Numbered from the stretch's first letter, positions 45,334 to 53,980 are shown. The stretch is 64,000 bases of DNA from Acetivibrio ethanolgignens (GCF_001461035.1 NZ_LNAM01000001.1:99532-163531); one strand, 5' to 3'. Program-made: numbers and translations. Notes: a model not told the origin generated them from the sequence alone.

Positions 45334-45852
45334 TTAATCTCCTTTGCTACCGGCTTGTGAAGCCAGCATTTCTTCAATTTTTCCTTGCATTTCGGCAATA
45401 GTGTGGCGGCGAGAGCGGGCACATTCCTGGGCCTGGCAGCCACAGATAAGACAGGTACGGCAGGTGCTCCGAGAAAGCTTTTCGCCGTCTATACCTATGA
45501 TATCCATGTCAAAGAGACGACCTAAGGGATGTGTCTCTTCAATCTGTGTGGTAATTTCCTTAATTTTTTCAGCAGAACCTTCTACTGCCCATAAAAGCTC
45601 ATCACCTGTAATCTCATGAAGCTCCGCTTGTGAAAGAATAGAGAGACCATGACTTTTTAACTGGGCTAAAAGAGTCTGTTTTCCAGCTTCAAAGGCTTTT
45701 TGAATGTCCGGTGTAGTCTTTATCGGACCGGGAATATTCATACAGAAGGAAATAACCGGACAGCCGTCCTTTTGTATAAATTCATTCTGTAAGCTGGCAC
45801 GCCGTTCCCGACAGGCCAGCATATCGGTTAAAGTAACTTCGATTCCTTTCAT
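45334..45852 (-). CDS. citX: Holo-citrate lyase synthase CitX
   Basis: CitX attaches the phosphoribosyl-dephospho-CoA prosthetic group to the citrate lyase acyl carrier protein CitD. The 172-aa protein has the CitX signatures ACRERRASLQNEFI, ISFCMNIPGPIK, HPLGRLFDMDIIG and the Cys-rich SRSTCRTCLICGCQAQECARSRRH. Its length is typical. It is 11 bases downstream of citC. The lyase subunits citDEF and citG are not in this window, so the pair is separated from its target genes. Confidence 0.93.
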   Translation of the reverse strand: MKGIEVTLTDMLACRERRASLQNEFIQKDGCPVISFCMNIPGPIKTTPDIQKAFEAGKQTLLAQLKSHGLSILSQAELHEITGDELLWAVEGSAEKIKEITTQIEETHPLGRLFDMDIIGIDGEKLSRSTCRTCLICGCQAQECARSRRHTIAEMQGKIEEMLASQAGSKGD

Positions 45853-45863
45853 AGAGAGGCCTC

Positions 45864-46931
45864 CTAATAATGAATTACATTAGCCTCTGCCTGAATCCGG
45901 CGGATGACGGGTTTTGCTTCCTCGCTTTTTAGGTAGGAAAGTGTAGTCTGTGGTACTAAAGACTCAAGCAGAGCAAAATTTTCTTCCTTGATAGCCTGTC
46001 GCACATGGGAAGCACTGATAACAGGAGCATCAGCAGAGGAGCCTGTGGTTTTCCGTGGAACAATGACACAGTCAATATCGTTTTCTGGCAGCTTTTTTGT
46101 CATAATCTGATTGTAGATACCGGTAACGAGGCTTAAAGGCTCCTCACCGACATAACGGCGGCCGATATGTAAGGCTTGGGCAATTTGAGTGAAAATTGCT
46201 AAATCCAGCATGGCATGGCTTTCAATTACAGCAGATTCATCCTTCTGGAAATAGCTTGGAAAGGTAGCACTGCTTATGATGTAAGGACCACTGTCGTGAT
46301 AGCAGATGTTATGCAAATGAGAGGTTCCTTCCATAGCCAGCTTTTTTCGTACTGCAAAAGGGAAAAGGCTTTTGTCCTCACTGACGATAAACAGATGCAG
46401 CAGGTCATTTTCTGAGGCAGCCCTTTCTACCAGATACTGATGCCCCAGGGTGAAGGGATTGGCATTCATGACCAGGGCGGCTGTTCTTTTCTGGGAAGAA
46501 GCTTCGCTATTGTCAGAAGCAAGTTGCCTTAAGTAGCTGGAAAAGCCATCCCGTCGATTTTCCATAAATACAATCTGGTTTTCAATGCGGACGATTTCAT
46601 AAAAGCCCAAATCACCAAAAAACTTAGCAGAATTACATTTGGTATAGAGAAATAGCTGGGAATTGCCTCTGGAAAACTGAACTTCAACTAAATGACTGAC
46701 AATCTGATTCATCAGCCCCTCCCCCTGATGAGAACTGGAAACTGCCATGCAGCGAAGGGTATTTCCAAAGCAGCTGCCGGTAGCGATAACATTCATATTT
46801 TCATCCAGCATACCGCAGGTGTAGTCAAGGTTGTTGTCACGGCGGATACCCTCTGCAAGCAGAAGGGCATTGACCTGCTCATTGCCTCCTTTGTCGTTGG
46901 GGTAAATTTGTGTAATATTGTAATCAGACAA
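45864..46931 (-). CDS. citC: [Citrate (pro-3S)-lyase] ligase CitC
   Basis: CitC acetylates the prosthetic group of citrate lyase to activate it, using acetate and ATP. The 355-aa protein has an N-terminal GNAT-like domain (about residues 1-130) and a nucleotidyltransferase domain with VMNANPFTLGHQYLVERAASENDLLHLFIVSEDKSLFPF. The start is a TTG at 46931 (MSDYNITQIYPND), with AGGAGG 12 bases upstream. It is transcribed leftward with citX and a TPR protein, and divergently from hydF. Confidence 0.93.
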   Translation of the reverse strand: MSDYNITQIYPNDKGGNEQVNALLLAEGIRRDNNLDYTCGMLDENMNVIATGSCFGNTLRCMAVSSSHQGEGLMNQIVSHLVEVQFSRGNSQLFLYTKCNSAKFFGDLGFYEIVRIENQIVFMENRRDGFSSYLRQLASDNSEASSQKRTAALVMNANPFTLGHQYLVERAASENDLLHLFIVSEDKSLFPFAVRKKLAMEGTSHLHNICYHDSGPYIISSATFPSYFQKDESAVIESHAMLDLAIFTQIAQALHIGRRYVGEEPLSLVTGIYNQIMTKKLPENDIDCVIVPRKTTGSSADAPVISASHVRQAIKEENFALLESLVPQTTLSYLKSEEAKPVIRRIQAEANVIHY

Positions 46932-46966
46932 GAGATATAATAGCCTCCTTTTTTATCGTTAGAATT

Positions 46967-46994
46967 ATTGTAGCATAACAGGTGGAAAAAGCAA
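46967..46994 (-). promoter_or_regulatory. Probable citC promoter (minus strand)
   Basis: On the minus strand TTGCTT (46994-46989) is separated by 16 bp from TACAAT (46972-46967), 35 bases before the citC start. It lies in the divergent interval with hydF. Confidence 0.45.
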
Positions 46995-47080
46995 AGAACA
47001 GGAAATAAAAGTTCTGGAAAAATAAAAGTATTTATAGTAGAATGGAATACAGATTTAAAATACAGAATGGAAGTGGAAAA

Positions 47081-48328
47081 ATGGGACTAAATGACACACC
47101 AAAAGGAGAAAGACTGCATATTGCTTTCTTTGGAAAACGAAATGCTGGTAAATCAAGTCTTGTTAATGCACTGACAGGGCAGGAGCTTTCTATTGTTTCT
47201 GACATAAAGGGGACAACAACAGACCCGGTATATAAGGCGATGGAGCTTTTGCCGCTGGGACCGGTTATGATGGTGGATACTCCCGGACTGGATGATGAAG
47301 GCGAGCTTGGGAAAGAGCGGGTCAAGAGAGCAAAATCAGTTCTTAATAAAACAGACATTGCACTGGTTGTCGTGGATAGCAAAGAATTTCTGGAAAAGGA
47401 TGATTTATCCTTTGAAAAAGAGATTCTCTCTCTGATTGAGGAAAAGAAGCTTCCGGGTATTTTTGTATGGAACAAGGTAGATGAGGTAAGTGAAAGGGAA
47501 CTGGAAGGAAGATTTTTGGAGCTTCCGACGGCAGTTTCTGAAGGAAGCTTAGTTAGTGCAAAGGATGGAACTGGTATCCACGAATTAAAAGAGCGTCTTG
47601 GTCGTCTTAAGCCGGAGCTGGAGGAAAAACAGCCACTGGTGGCAGATTTACTGTCTCCAATGGATCTGGTGGTGCTGGTGGTGCCGATTGATGAGTCTGC
47701 TCCGAAGGGAAGACTGATTCTTCCTCAGCAGCAGGTGATAAGAGATGCTCTGGAGGCTTCTGCAATTACGGTTGTGACAAAGGAGACGGAGCTTAAGGAA
47801 ACTCTTTCCAGTCTTGGAAAGAAGCCAAGGCTTGTGATTACTGACAGCCAGGCCTTTTCTGTGGTAGACAGGGATACGCCGGAGGATATTTTACTGACCT
47901 CCTTTTCCATCCTATTTGCCCGGTATAAGGGGGAGCTTAGGTCATTGATTCGCGGTGCTAAGGCAATCGAGAGCTTAAAGGATGGCGATGTGATTTTAAT
48001 GGCAGAGGGCTGTACTCACCATAGACAGTGCAATGATATCGGAACCGTGAAGATACCGAACTGGCTTAAAAAATATACGGGCAAGGAGCTTCGTTTCGAG
48101 ACCAGCAGTGGGACAGGCTTTCCGGAAAAGCTGGATAAATATGCCCTGATTATCCATTGTGGTGGCTGCATGCTTCATGAAAGGGAAATGAAATACCGTA
48201 TCCGTGAGGCTGAGGACCTTGGTGTACCGATGGTAAATTATGGTGTGGCGATTGCCTATATGAAGGGCATTCTAAAACGGAGCTTAGAGCCCTTTAAAGA
48301 AGAACTAGAGGAGTTTTTATATGTTTAA
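47081..48328 (+). CDS. hydF: [FeFe]-hydrogenase maturation GTPase HydF
   Basis: HydF is the scaffold on which the diiron subcluster of [FeFe] hydrogenase is assembled. The GTPase domain has FFGKRNAGKSSLVNALTG, a DxxG at MVDTPGLDDEGELG and NKVD. The C-terminal cluster-binding domain has CTHHRQC and LIIHCGGCMLHEREM, the conserved CxH...HCxxC ligands. The ATG at 47081 is chosen since MGLNDTPKGERLHIAFF aligns with other HydF N-termini; an upstream in-frame ATG at 47042 is less likely. HydE and HydG are not in the window. It shows that the organism is an anaerobe with [FeFe] hydrogenase. Confidence 0.95.
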   Translation: MGLNDTPKGERLHIAFFGKRNAGKSSLVNALTGQELSIVSDIKGTTTDPVYKAMELLPLGPVMMVDTPGLDDEGELGKERVKRAKSVLNKTDIALVVVDSKEFLEKDDLSFEKEILSLIEEKKLPGIFVWNKVDEVSERELEGRFLELPTAVSEGSLVSAKDGTGIHELKERLGRLKPELEEKQPLVADLLSPMDLVVLVVPIDESAPKGRLILPQQQVIRDALEASAITVVTKETELKETLSSLGKKPRLVITDSQAFSVVDRDTPEDILLTSFSILFARYKGELRSLIRGAKAIESLKDGDVILMAEGCTHHRQCNDIGTVKIPNWLKKYTGKELRFETSSGTGFPEKLDKYALIIHCGGCMLHEREMKYRIREAEDLGVPMVNYGVAIAYMKGILKRSLEPFKEELEEFLYV

Positions 48329-48827
48329 CAGCTTTTTTCCAGATAGAAGATGTGAATCCACTTATCGGATTGATTTTGCCGAATTGTATAAAAAGGGCTT
48401 CCGAGGTGTTATTTTCGATATTGATAATACGCTGGTGGAGCATGGAAAGGATGCAGATGAGCGTGCAAAGCAGCTATTTCAGGAGCTGCGGGCCCTTGGC
48501 TTTAAAAGCTGTCTGCTATCCAATAATAACGAAGAGCGAGTTCTGAGGTTCAATAAGGATATTCAGACCCATGCTATTTTTAAAGCAGCGAAGCCGGGAG
48601 GAAAGAATTACCGGCGGGCAATGGAACTTATGGGCACAGATGTAAATGATACGGTATTTGTCGGTGATCAGTTGTTTACTGATGTGTGGGGAGCGAAAAG
48701 ACTGGGAATTTACAATATTTTAGTGTCTCCTATTGACAAAAAAGAGGAAATCCAGATTGTTTTAAAGAGGTATCTGGAAAAAATTGTACTCCATTTTTAT
48801 GAGAAGGAGGCAGGGCATGAAGGATAA
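48321..48827 (+). CDS. HAD-IIIA phosphatase, YqeG family
   Basis: This 168-aa protein is a YqeG-type HAD phosphatase, beginning with a hydrophobic/aromatic lead and the motif GVIFDIDNTLVEHGKDAD (catalytic aspartates). It continues with CLLSNNNEERVLRF, AAKPGGKNYRRAMELMG and VFVGDQLFTDVWGAKRLG. In Firmicutes YqeG-like genes often lie near aroE or other aro genes, as here. Substrate is not established; phosphatidylglycerol phosphate has been proposed for relatives. It overlaps hydF by 8 bases and aroK by 11 bases. Confidence 0.9.
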   Translation: MFNSFFPDRRCESTYRIDFAELYKKGFRGVIFDIDNTLVEHGKDADERAKQLFQELRALGFKSCLLSNNNEERVLRFNKDIQTHAIFKAAKPGGKNYRRAMELMGTDVNDTVFVGDQLFTDVWGAKRLGIYNILVSPIDKKEEIQIVLKRYLEKIVLHFYEKEAGHEG

Positions 48828-49392
48828 TATTATCTTGATTGGGTTTATGGGCTGCGGTAAGACAAGTATAGGAACAAGGCTTTCTCAAAGGCTTTCCTAT
48901 TCCTTTTTAGATACGGATGAGCAGATTAAAGCTAAGGAAGGCAGGAGTATCAATCCGATTTTCTCAGAAAAGGGAGAAGCTTATTTTCGGGAAATAGAAA
49001 CCCGAACGGTGAGAGAACTTTTGGAAACAACGGAAAAAACAGTAATTTCTACCGGCGGAGGACTTCCACTAAAAGAAATAAACGGAAAACTCTTGCAGCA
49101 GCTGGGATTTGTGGTATACTTAGATGTGACAAAGGAAACGGTTATGGAAAGGCTTGCAAGGGATACAACCCGTCCCCTTTTAAATGGTCCCGATAAGGAA
49201 AAAAGGGTAGAGGAGCTTCTATCCTTCCGGCAGCCAATCTATGAGTATACGGCTCATATAACAGTGAATACCAATCAAAGGGATTTTGATGATATTATAG
49301 ATGACATCATAAGGAATTATGAGATTATGATGGCACGAGAAAAAGAGAAAAAGGAGAATAAAAATCATGAAATTACGAGCAAGGATGAATGA
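48817..49392 (+). CDS. aroK: Shikimate kinase
   Basis: AroK phosphorylates shikimate in chorismate biosynthesis. The P-loop LIGFMGCGKTSIGTRLSQRL, the DTDEQIKAKEGRSI motif (shikimate-binding Asp) and FREIETRTVRELL with STGGGLPL are all present, as is the LID segment with arginines (RDTTRPLL). The ATG at 48817 has GGAGG at good spacing; a longer frame from 48784 is rejected. Length is about 191 aa with a charged C-terminal extension. aroE lies 1.8 kb downstream, so two shikimate genes flank peptidase and efp. Confidence 0.95.
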   Translation: MKDNIILIGFMGCGKTSIGTRLSQRLSYSFLDTDEQIKAKEGRSINPIFSEKGEAYFREIETRTVRELLETTEKTVISTGGGLPLKEINGKLLQQLGFVVYLDVTKETVMERLARDTTRPLLNGPDKEKRVEELLSFRQPIYEYTAHITVNTNQRDFDDIIDDIIRNYEIMMAREKEKKENKNHEITSKDE

Positions 49393-50437
49393 GATTTTAG
49401 ACAAGCTGTCTTTGGATGGAGTTCTTATCACAGATGGCTATAATATGCGGTATGTCAGCGGCTTTGCCGGTGCGACAGGCTATCTTTATGTGACAAGAGA
49501 GAGAAATGCGATTCTGACGGACTTCCGGTATACGATTCAGGCAGAGCTGGAGGCTCCTGACTGGGAGATTATTGAGGTAGGAAGTGGAAGAGATTATGCA
49601 GCTTTAATTAATGAGCTTTTAAAGGCTGATCGGATTGAAAAGCTTGGATTTGAGGGTGAAAGTACTCTGTACACTGATTATGCAAAGCTTTCAGAAGTGC
49701 TTGAGGTAAAGGAGTTAGTAAGTGTTGGTGATGAGATTACCAACCTTCGTCAGGTAAAGACACCGGAGGAGTTAGAGTTCTCTAAAAAGGCAGAAGCAAT
49801 TGGAGATATTGCATTTTCCAAGATTCTGGATATCATTAAGCCGGGTATTACAGAGCTTGAAATCGCAGCTCATCTGGAATTCCTTATGAAAACCAATGGA
49901 GCTGATAACTTAAGCTTTGATACGATTGTGGCCTCTGGTGTGAATTCCTCTATGTGCCATGCTGTTCCAACGAATAAAAAGGTAGAAAATGGCGACTTTC
50001 TAACGATGGACTTTGGATGTAAATATAATGGCTACTGCTCCGATATGACGAGAACCATCGTAGTAGGAAAGGCTTCTGATGAGCAGAAGAAGATTTATCA
50101 GACGGTTTTAGATGCCCAGCTAAAGGCCCTTGATTTTATTAAGGCTGGACAGAAGGGTAAGGATGTAGATAAGGTGGCTAGAGATTACATCTATACTGCT
50201 GGTTACGAAGGCTGCTTTGGACACGGATTAGGTCACAGTACAGGTCTGTTTATCCATGAAAACCCTAGATATTCCATGACAGAGGAGAATACGGTAGAGG
50301 AAAATGTAGTTATGACTGTGGAACCGGGTATCTACATTAAGGACTTTGGCGGTGTTCGTATTGAGGATATGATTTGTGTAACAAAGGATGGACATGTTAA
50401 TTATACCTCTTCTGAAAAGAAGCTGATTGAATTATAA
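49367..50437 (+). CDS. Xaa-Pro peptidase, M24 family
   Basis: This 356-aa protein is an M24B aminopeptidase/prolidase that cleaves peptides before or after proline. It has a creatinase-like N-terminal domain and the pita-bread catalytic domain. The metal ligands are visible: LTMDFGCKYNGYCSDMTRT (two Asp), GHGLGHSTGLFIHE (His), TVEPGIY (Glu) and VRIEDM (Glu). Its start overlaps the end of aroK by 26 bases, with AAGGAGAATAAAAATC upstream. Gene pairing with efp is very common in Firmicutes. The precise specificity (PepP or PepQ) is not clear. Confidence 0.93.
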   Translation: MKLRARMNEILDKLSLDGVLITDGYNMRYVSGFAGATGYLYVTRERNAILTDFRYTIQAELEAPDWEIIEVGSGRDYAALINELLKADRIEKLGFEGESTLYTDYAKLSEVLEVKELVSVGDEITNLRQVKTPEELEFSKKAEAIGDIAFSKILDIIKPGITELEIAAHLEFLMKTNGADNLSFDTIVASGVNSSMCHAVPTNKKVENGDFLTMDFGCKYNGYCSDMTRTIVVGKASDEQKKIYQTVLDAQLKALDFIKAGQKGKDVDKVARDYIYTAGYEGCFGHGLGHSTGLFIHENPRYSMTEENTVEENVVMTVEPGIYIKDFGGVRIEDMICVTKDGHVNYTSSEKKLIEL

Positions 50438-50445
50438 AAAAATAG

Positions 50446-50474
50446 TTGAAAAATGTAGTCTAATACGATAAAAT
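50446..50474 (+). promoter_or_regulatory. efp promoter
   Basis: TTGAAA at 50446-50451, 17 bp, then TAAAAT at 50469-50474. It begins 9 bases after the peptidase stop and gives efp its own transcript with a short leader. Confidence 0.65.
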
Positions 50475-50537
50475 AATATCATTAGTGTGGATTTTTAGGT
50501 CCTCACAGCCTATTTATTTTAAGGAGGAATATCAGAT

Positions 50538-51095
50538 ATGGTATCAGCAGGCGATTTTAGAAACGGCCTTACGATTGAATTAGATAACAGTGTTTATCAG
50601 GTAGTAGAATTCCAGCATGTAAAGCCTGGAAAGGGAGCTGCTTTTGTTCGTACTAAGTTAAGAGACATTAAGAACGGTGGTGTAGTTGAAAAGACCTTCC
50701 GTCCTACAGAGAAGTGTCCACAGGCTCATATTGAAAAGAAGGACATGCAGTATCTGTATAATGACGGTGAGTTATATCACTTCATGGATGTAGAGACCTT
50801 TGATCAGTTTGCATTAAACGAAGAGGCAATTGGCGATTCTCTCAAATTTGTTAAGGAGAATGATATGGTTAAGATGCTTTCCCATAATGGTGAAGTATTC
50901 GCTATCGAGCCACCTCTGTTTGTTGAGCTTGAGATTACTGATACAGAGCCAGGCTTCAAGGGTGATACAGCAACTGGTGCTACCAAGCCAGCCGTTGTTG
51001 AGACAGGTGCTACTGTTTATGTACCTTTATTTGTTGAGCAGGGGGATAAAATCAGTATCGACACCAGAACCGGTGAGTATTTAAAGAGAGTATAA
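50538..51095 (+). CDS. efp: Translation elongation factor P
   Basis: EF-P rescues ribosomes stalled at polyproline. The 185-aa protein has the KOW-like N-terminal domain with the tip Lys32 in [16 protein letters not shown], and two OB domains, ending [30 protein letters not shown]. In Bacillus Lys32 of EF-P carries a 5-aminopentanol modification; whether that occurs here is unknown. It starts after AAGGAGG and is followed by a strong terminator. Confidence 0.98.
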   Translation: MVSAGDFRNGLTIELDNSVYQVVEFQHVKPGKGAAFVRTKLRDIKNGGVVEKTFRPTEKCPQAHIEKKDMQYLYNDGELYHFMDVETFDQFALNEEAIGDSLKFVKENDMVKMLSHNGEVFAIEPPLFVELEITDTEPGFKGDTATGATKPAVVETGATVYVPLFVEQGDKISIDTRTGEYLKRV

Positions 51096-51129
51096 TGGCA
51101 TATGCCTGATGGGAAAGGCTCAAAGTAGG

Positions 51130-51159
51130 GGCTGCTGCATGATTTGCAGCAGCCTTTTT
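51130..51159 (+). terminator. Rho-independent terminator after efp
   Basis: A perfect 10-bp GC-rich stem GGCTGCTGCA (51130-51139) with TGCAGCAGCC (51145-51154), a 5-base loop and a T5 tract (51155-51159). It is one of the clearest terminators in the window. Confidence 0.95.
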
Positions 51160-51162
51160 CTA

Positions 51163-51191
51163 ATTCGATAGGAAAGATCATCCTATCGAAT
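51163..51191 (+). promoter_or_regulatory. 11-bp inverted repeat upstream of aroE
   Basis: ATTCGATAGGA (51163-51173) and TCCTATCGAAT (51181-51191) form a perfect inverted repeat with a 7-base spacer, 31 bases before aroE. No T tract follows on either strand, so it is not an ordinary terminator. It may be an operator or an RNA hairpin in the aroE leader. Confidence 0.4.
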
Positions 51192-51222
51192 AAAAAACTA
51201 AATTGTAGAAGGGAAGAGAATA

Positions 51223-52098
51223 ATGATGCCAGAAATCACAGGACATACACAGCTTATCTGTTTGTTGGGAAGCCCGGTAGCCCACAGTGCTTCCCCACTG
51301 ATGCACAATGCGTCTTTTGAAGCATTAGGCCTTCCTTATCGTTATCTCTGCTTTGATGTAACAGAGGATAAGATGAGGGAGGCAGTGGACGCTCTGCGGC
51401 TGTTTCATGCCAGAGGCTTTAACTGTACTATGCCGGTAAAGACGGTTATGGCAGAGCTTGCAGATGAGCTTTCACCGGCAGCACGGCTGATGGGGGCTGT
51501 CAATACCGTAGTTATTGAGAATGGCAGACTAATTGGCCACAATACCGATGGCATTGGCTATATGCAGTCAGTGAAGGAGGCTGGTTTCTCTATCCTGGGG
51601 AAAAAGATGACCCTTTTAGGTGCCGGTGGTGCTGCTACTGCTATCTGTGTACAGGCGGCTTTAGATGGACTGGCTGAAATAGAGGTATTCAGCCGCCCGG
51701 GGGAGCGTTTCCGGAAGATGGAGGAGCTTTCTAAGAAGCTGGAAAAGGAAAGTGGCTGCCAGATTCTTGTAAAAGAGCTTTCGGATAAAAAAGAACTGGA
51801 GAAAAGTCTGGCTGATAGTGCTATCCTTACCAACGCTACCAGTGTAGGTATGGCTCCAAATGAAGAGGCCTGCCCGCTTCCGGAGGATATAGTTCTTCCT
51901 TCCTGCTTAATTGTATCGGATATTATTTATAATCCACGCCAGACTAGACTTTTAAAGCTGGCAGAACATCATGGCTGCCCATACTTTAATGGTATGTATA
52001 TGCTTCTTTTTCAGGGAGCTGCCGCCTTTGAACTCTGGACCGGACAGAAGATGCCGCTGGAAGAGATAAAGAGGAGATATTTTTCTTTGGAAGGGTAA
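51223..52098 (+). CDS. aroE: Shikimate dehydrogenase
   Basis: AroE reduces 3-dehydroshikimate to shikimate with NADPH. The 291-aa protein has the substrate-binding N-terminus (LLGSPVAHSASPLMHNASFEALGLPYRYLCFDV), the catalytic Lys in FNCTMPVKTVM, the shikimate-site NTDGIGYMQSV and the nucleotide-binding LLGAGGAATAICVQ. It ends with the GMYMLLFQGAAAFELWTGQ helix. Two ATG codons in a row lie behind AAGGGAAGAG. It is the last clearly housekeeping gene before the mobile region. Confidence 0.96.
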   Translation: MMPEITGHTQLICLLGSPVAHSASPLMHNASFEALGLPYRYLCFDVTEDKMREAVDALRLFHARGFNCTMPVKTVMAELADELSPAARLMGAVNTVVIENGRLIGHNTDGIGYMQSVKEAGFSILGKKMTLLGAGGAATAICVQAALDGLAEIEVFSRPGERFRKMEELSKKLEKESGCQILVKELSDKKELEKSLADSAILTNATSVGMAPNEEACPLPEDIVLPSCLIVSDIIYNPRQTRLLKLAEHHGCPYFNGMYMLLFQGAAAFELWTGQKMPLEEIKRRYFSLEG

Positions 52099-52129
52099 TA
52101 ATATATAGTATTGTATAAACTGTTAGCAA

Positions 52130-52600
52130 TTACTTTTCAGTATAATTTTCCAAACTGATAAGAGCAGATAAATCATCGGGAAATGTTAGATGGTTTAATT
52201 TAATACCTTTTGCAACATAACGAACATTTTTGTAAATTGGTGCTGTTTTGGTGGCTGGTTTTGAAAAAATAGCCAAAATCTGATAAGTAACATCAGCTAA
52301 ATTTCGGATGTCTTCTAACAGGCATGAGCTTGGAACATAGTTTAAAGTGCTGCTAACACATTTTTGATAAAATTGTGTAAGGTTTTGTAAAAGATTACCC
52401 TGATTATCAATAAACTCAATACCGGTCAGATGCTGAAAGTTACGAGCTAAAAAGATGCTTTCAAAATATTCTATTTGGTTTGTATTTCTGTTCTTATATA
52501 TAAAAATATAATTGTGCCCATCAAGGGTTTTGCTATAATCTTTAGCAGCAGTAGTAATGACGCGGATTGCATTTTTAAGTTTTTGCTGTTTATTACCCAT
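52130..52600 (-). CDS. PBECR4-like protein (putative phage-associated nuclease-like domain)
   Basis: This leftward gene encodes about 156 aa from the ATG at 52600, which has AGAGGATGAAAGA before it; a longer frame from 52645 is rejected. The sequence IEYFESIFLARNFQHLTGIEF, a FYQKCVSS segment, and the end (YVAKGIKLNHLTFPDDLSALISLENY) recall the PBECR4 group of small phage/plasmid proteins predicted to share a Barnase-EndoU-RelE-like fold. I do not see a catalytic set that proves nuclease activity. It sits between aroE and an IS630 element, a site typical of accessory cargo. No antitoxin gene is recognisable next to it. Confidence 0.55.
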   Translation of the reverse strand: MGNKQQKLKNAIRVITTAAKDYSKTLDGHNYIFIYKNRNTNQIEYFESIFLARNFQHLTGIEFIDNQGNLLQNLTQFYQKCVSSTLNYVPSSCLLEDIRNLADVTYQILAIFSKPATKTAPIYKNVRYVAKGIKLNHLTFPDDLSALISLENYTEK

Positions 52601-52613
52601 TCTTTCATCCTCT

Positions 52614-53872
52614 CTAGTAGAATGCAAAATAATTAAATAGACCAAAAGCTGTTTTTGTGATATACTGTTCTCATAAGAACATGGAGGGCAGTTATCATGG
52701 CAAAAGCAAAACCAATTATCCTTTCAGATGAAGAACGATCACGTTTGGAGTCAATCACTAAAGCAAGAACGTTACAGGCACAAATCGTAACCAGGGCAAG
52801 AATTCTTTTGCTCAAAGCTGATGGTGAATCTGTGGATTCTATCGCTGATAAAGTTGATTTGAACCGCAACAGTGTTCTCCTTTGTCTCAAAAAGTTTGCC
52901 CAAGGTGGTATAGAAAATGCTATCTACGGTGATCCGGGGCGCGGCAGAAATGCGGAAATTACTGACGATGAAAAAGCCTGGATTATCAATGTTGCCTGCC
53001 AGAAACCTGTTGAGTTTGGATACTCATCTGAAACCTGGACTTATGCCAGACTTACTGAACATATCAATAAAACAGCTGAAAGCGCCGGCTTTATAAGGCT
53101 ATCAACTATCACAAAAACCAGTATAAAAAACATTTTGGATGCTGCTGAAATCAAACCATTTCGTATCCGGTATTACTGTGAAAAACGAGATCCAGACTTT
53201 GATGCAAAGATGCACGAAGTTTTGCTCGTTTACAAACAGATTGAAATGCTGTTTGATGAAAATGGTGAGTTATTTGTTCCTGCCGGAGAGCAGGATATCC
53301 ACACATATTCCTATGATGAAAAACCGGGTATTCAGGCAATTGCAACTACAGGAAAGGATCTCAAGCCAACCCTGAAAAACGGTACAATAAAGCGTGATTA
53401 TGAGTACAAGCGTCTCGGGACAGTGTCGCTGTTAGCAGCAATTGATTTGTTAACAGGTGAAGCAATACCGCTTGTACGGGATAAACACACTTCAGATGAC
53501 TTTATTGATTTTTTAAAGATTCTTCACGGAAAGTATCCGGAAGGAGATGTCATAAGAATCATATTGGATAACCACAGTGTCCATACAAGCAAAAAGGTCA
53601 AAGCATTTCTTGCTGCCATGCCCGGCAGATTTGTTTTTGTGTTTACACCGAAACACGGTTCATGGTTGAATATGATTGAAGGTTTATTTGGCAAAATGAC
53701 GAGACAAATGCTTAGAGGCATCAGGGTATCATCAAAGCAGGAACTTATTGATCGTATTTACAGATACTTTGACGAGATAAATGAGTCCCCAATTGTGTAT
53801 CATTGGAAGTATAAAATGGATGACTTCGGTCAAGAAACAATTAGTCTAGATAATTAATTTACGGTGTACTAG
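52614..53872 (+). mobile_element. IS630-family insertion element
   Basis: The element is about 1.26 kb and carries one transposase gene. Imperfect terminal inverted repeats are read at 52614-52642 (CTAGTAGAATGCAAAA...) and at the complement of 53872-53844; 22 of 29 positions match without gaps. IS630 elements insert at TA, and a TA occurs at each end (52615-52616 and 53870-53871), but the exact boundary cannot be fixed by eye. A second copy of the right-end motif lies 106 bp further on (see the next repeat entry), so the right boundary is uncertain. Confidence 0.65.
52697..53857 (+). CDS. IS630-family transposase
   Basis: The 386-aa protein has an N-terminal helix-turn-helix region (SIADKVDLNRNSVLLCLKKFAQGGIENAIYG) and a DDE_3-type catalytic domain. 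The likely catalytic residues are Asp207 (TYSYDEKPGIQA), Asp291 (IILDNHSVHTSKK) and Glu328 (SWLNMIEGLFGKMTRQ). The frame is intact and of normal length, so the enzyme could be active. The start follows GGAGGGCAG. It is flanked by imperfect inverted repeats. Confidence 0.93.
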   Translation: MAKAKPIILSDEERSRLESITKARTLQAQIVTRARILLLKADGESVDSIADKVDLNRNSVLLCLKKFAQGGIENAIYGDPGRGRNAEITDDEKAWIINVACQKPVEFGYSSETWTYARLTEHINKTAESAGFIRLSTITKTSIKNILDAAEIKPFRIRYYCEKRDPDFDAKMHEVLLVYKQIEMLFDENGELFVPAGEQDIHTYSYDEKPGIQAIATTGKDLKPTLKNGTIKRDYEYKRLGTVSLLAAIDLLTGEAIPLVRDKHTSDDFIDFLKILHGKYPEGDVIRIILDNHSVHTSKKVKAFLAAMPGRFVFVFTPKHGSWLNMIEGLFGKMTRQMLRGIRVSSKQELIDRIYRYFDEINESPIVYHWKYKMDDFGQETISLDN

Positions 53873-53980
53873 TAGAACGTTCACTAATTGACTAGACCTA
53901 TACTTTATTTGCAATATATGTAAACACAATGATTCGCACTTGATAATTGGTATAGGCAATAACTTTACGGTCTACTAGTA
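53858..53980 (+). repeat. Duplicated IS630 right-end motif
   Basis: The 17-base motif TTTACGGTsTACTAGTA occurs at 53858-53874 and again at 53964-53980, same strand, one mismatch, spaced 106 bp. The second copy also matches the left inverted repeat (about 21 of 30). The segment between could be the remnant of a second related element, a MITE-like relic, or the true end of the IS. Confidence 0.6.

Noticed and set aside
45329..45443. Longer N-terminus of the TPR protein starting at 45443
   Set aside because: It overlaps the citX coding sequence by about 110 bases and has no ribosome binding site; the ATG at 45329 has AAGGAG.
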